Source: JAAKFL01 sp964629645
GTDB taxonomy: Bacteria > Chlamydiota > Chlamydiia > Chlamydiales > SLFE01
Direction: 5' to 3'
Length of the DNA: 5,727 nucleotides
NCBI GenBank assembly: GCA_964629645.1
Contig: CAZVSU010000113.1
Span: 1-5,727, forward strand
Shown: one piece after another, positions 3,999 to 5,727 of the stretch
Layout: each line of letters begins with the position of its first letter
Numbering within the stretch: position 1 is the stretch's first letter
Position numbers and translations under genes: made by a program
The notes under the pieces: model-generated
What the model was told of the DNA's origin: nothing
The model's database searches: none
What the model saw: the letters and a program-made list of their open reading frames with translations, nothing else

Positions 3999-5394
3999 CT
4001 TTTCGCCTCCTATAACTTGTTTGGTATCTTGTCCGTTTCTCTGGATACAATTCGAAATACTTTTTGATATTTCTTAACCACTTGCCTAAACTGTCATACA
4101 TTGCTTTCTCGGACTTATCTTTCAAATCCCAAGTTCCCCAATCTTTTAGTTTAGGTAGTTTACTGTCAAGAATGTAACCTATAAGTTCTGTTGTCTTGAA
4201 ACCTTTAGCATAACTGTGCTTTCTGATTTCATTCTTGATATACTCATCATACTTTCCTTTATCAAATCCCCAAGCCTCATCAAATTTATATCTGTGGATA
4301 AGAAATTCTTTTGGCATTGAAATATAATAATCTTTTTTCTTCTCGAGTTTCTTAGCAAAAGCATTCTTTACATCATTACGAGTAAAGTTCTTTCTCCAGA
4401 ACGGAGAGTATATTGTTTGGCCTCTTGGCAATATATACATATCAACAGTTCCTTTATTTAGTGTTCCAGTTGTTCTGTTTGAGTCTAACTGGCAATCAAA
4501 TATGAAGTTAGCCCTACTTAATGATATTGCGTTATCTAGTTCTCCTATTTGCTGAATATTAATTATAACTATTCGTAAGTTCCTTCGTGTTGTTCTCATA
4601 GAATATCTGAAATCCATTGCGTCTGGTGAAGCATAGTTTTGTTTATTCAAATCATTACCTTCGTCTAAGTTCATAATTCTGAAGTAGTCGTTGTTTTGTT
4701 GGTCTGCTTGTTCTTGCAACATAGATAATATATCAGAGAAAAACATCTTAGTTATATCATAAGCGTAATCAATTAATCCTACCTCCGTTAGAGTTGTATA
4801 AAACCAAAGTATTATTTGTGAACTATGGCACGACTTACCAGCACCCTCTGGACCATTATTAATAATGTAAAAATCCATTTCATCAAATATCATTTGATTA
4901 ATTGCAATCATATATTTATTAACAACAAAGGGGTCATACCTAACCACTTGTCCGTTAAAGTTTTTAATTTCAGTTAAGGGATTTTGTAGTAACTTCAGAT
5001 ATTTTTCTAAATCAAATTTAGGAAACTTCTTATTTAGTTTTTTATTCTTGTAAATTTCTCTTAGTTTTTTTACATAGTAAGAATTCCTTTCGTTATAATA
5101 CAACTTCAATTCCATTTGCTCTCGTATCTTTCGAGAGTGTTTATATAATTCCTCTGAAGCCCTTTCAATCTCTGCTATGTCTGATAAGTCTCGGTAATAT
5201 TTTTTCTCTTTATCAGTTAGAACTTCTATTGCGTTCTTTATTTCTTTAGAAGTAATACTTAGTAAGTCTTGAAGGTAAGCGTCTTGGTCATCTTCAATCC
5301 TATAACCATTATTAATTTCTTCTTCAATAGAATAAACTTCTTTATCTATTAATTCAAATGCTTGTTCAGGGGTTATAGTTTTAAGTCTAATCAA
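3991..5394 (-). CDS. P-loop ATPase (467 aa), probable virus assembly or DNA-packaging motor
   Basis: Walker A is GPEGAGKS at 181-188. A likely Walker B is FRIMNLDEG at 238-246, with D244 and E245. An arginine-rich stretch MRTTRRNLR (266-274) leads into strand RIVIINIQQIGELDNAI (274-290), which fits a sensor-like strand with polar N/Q at its end. Residues 60-125 are charged and helical, probably a coiled coil. The C-terminus (about 400-467) is basic and helical and could bind DNA or partners. There is no membrane segment. This layout resembles viral packaging ATPases and Zot-like assembly ATPases; I cannot choose between them, and a plasmid transfer ATPase is another option. The start is TTG 5394-5392, overlapping the upstream stop as TTGA, with AAGGTGAT 5 bases before it. 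The small membrane proteins on both sides support a membrane-linked assembly role. Confidence 0.88.
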   Translation of the reverse strand: MIRLKTITPEQAFELIDKEVYSIEEEINNGYRIEDDQDAYLQDLLSITSKEIKNAIEVLTDKEKKYYRDLSDIAEIERASEELYKHSRKIREQMELKLYYNERNSYYVKKLREIYKNKKLNKKFPKFDLEKYLKLLQNPLTEIKNFNGQVVRYDPFVVNKYMIAINQMIFDEMDFYIINNGPEGAGKSCHSSQIILWFYTTLTEVGLIDYAYDITKMFFSDILSMLQEQADQQNNDYFRIMNLDEGNDLNKQNYASPDAMDFRYSMRTTRRNLRIVIINIQQIGELDNAISLSRANFIFDCQLDSNRTTGTLNKGTVDMYILPRGQTIYSPFWRKNFTRNDVKNAFAKKLEKKKDYYISMPKEFLIHRYKFDEAWGFDKGKYDEYIKNEIRKHSYAKGFKTTELIGYILDSKLPKLKDWGTWDLKDKSEKAMYDSLGKWLRNIKKYFELYPEKRTRYQTSYRRRKDD

Positions 5395-5717
5395 AACAAA
5401 TCACCTTCCGATATTTGATACTTCCTAATCAGTTCTCTATTCTTATTAATTAACATTCTCCTAATTAAATCCGGCTCGTGGAAATTCTCGAATAGTTCGT
5501 GCTTATGTAATTGAAATTGTTTTATTTGGTTTTTAATTGATTTAATATACCATTGTCTATATTTTTGGAAACCTAAAGAATTCATCTCGCCTAACTTTTC
5601 AAACTCCTCTATTTGTTCGCCCTTTATTTTGGCTTTAATTATTTTATATAATTTAGGCACTATGCTAACAATAGCAATCCCAATTACTGTGGCTATTAAT
5701 CCCTCTGCAAAACTCAT
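5391..5717 (-). CDS. N-terminally membrane-anchored helical protein (108 aa), unknown
   Basis: Residues 5-22 form one hydrophobic segment (GLIATVIGIAIVSIVP), followed by a strongly basic stretch (KLYKIIKAKIKG). By the positive-inside rule, the remaining 80 residues are cytoplasmic. They are helical and charged, with possible amphipathic helices at about 47-80 and 83-101, and there are no cysteines. I recognise no family. The gene ends in TGA overlapping the TTG start of the ATPase, so the two are translationally coupled. A short anchored protein just before an assembly ATPase could tether the motor to the membrane or recruit it to a coat complex, which is an inference. Only 10 bases lie upstream of ATG 5717, all in open frame (AAA AAG AAA), so the true start and ribosome site could lie outside the window. 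Confidence 0.82.
   Translation of the reverse strand: MSFAEGLIATVIGIAIVSIVPKLYKIIKAKIKGEQIEEFEKLGEMNSLGFQKYRQWYIKSIKNQIKQFQLHKHELFENFHEPDLIRRMLINKNRELIRKYQISEGDLF
5400..5407 (-). promoter_or_regulatory. Shine-Dalgarno site that fixes the ATPase TTG start
   Basis: AAGGTGAT reads 5407 to 5400 on the minus strand and matches the archaeal 16S tail complement, with 5 bases to TTG 5394. There is no ATG in frame nearby, so this site decides the unusual TTG start. It lies in the last codons of the 108-aa gene, consistent with coupled translation. Confidence 0.7.
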
Positions 5718-5727
5718 TTTCTTTTTT

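Noticed and set aside
4179..4364. Minus-strand open frame of 61 codons inside the ATPase gene
   Set aside because: It is in another frame of the same strand, fully contained in the ATPase coding sequence, with no start signal.

Overview
The window looks like part of a virus, provirus or virus-derived plasmid of an archaeon. It is strongly AT-rich and tightly packed. Nearly every gene is short, unfamiliar and on the minus strand, and several are membrane proteins. The archaeal assignment rests on gene starts. Several genes begin about 26-30 bases downstream of a TTTAAATA box with almost no leader, which is the usual archaeal TATA-box and leaderless arrangement. Genes inside operons instead carry Shine-Dalgarno sites such as AGGAGG, GAGGAGG and AAGGTGAT. 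No rRNA, tRNA, integrase, polymerase or CRISPR array is present, so the host lineage cannot be fixed. A low-GC DPANN or ammonia-oxidising archaeon is only a guess.

Layout in the direction of minus-strand transcription (right to left). (1) 5717-3579: a 108-aa protein with an N-terminal membrane anchor, a 467-aa P-loop ATPase (Walker A GPEGAGKS, TTG start), a 31-aa gene that is easily missed, and a 107-aa protein with two membrane segments and a Ser/Thr/Asn-rich loop. The last is the best candidate for a major virion or membrane-pilin-like protein. These genes overlap or abut. A second TATA box inside the 31-aa gene could drive the 107-aa gene separately, and a GGGGA/TCCCC hairpin plus T-run follows it. 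(2) 3541-3215: a small anchored protein with two cysteines, whose tail overlaps the only plus-strand gene. (3) 3047-1574: a 162-aa soluble protein and a 333-aa coiled-coil protein with one membrane segment. They are transcribed divergently from a 57-aa acidic coiled-coil protein (3105-3278, plus strand). One palindromic TATTTAAATA lies almost equally far from both start codons. (4) 1534 to the left edge: two multi-pass membrane proteins, an 80-aa cysteine-containing protein and a secreted Asp-box repeat protein. All are chained by short overlaps behind a TATA box at 1561-1568.

The genes fit a virion assembly and host-attachment module. The ATPase would power packaging or assembly. The 107-aa protein would be the bulk membrane or coat protein. 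The membrane and coiled-coil proteins would be minor structural or assembly factors, and the Asp-box protein at the end would be a surface attachment protein. This is inferred from architecture and context. Only the P-loop motif, the Asp-box repeats, the membrane segments and the promoter geometry are seen directly.
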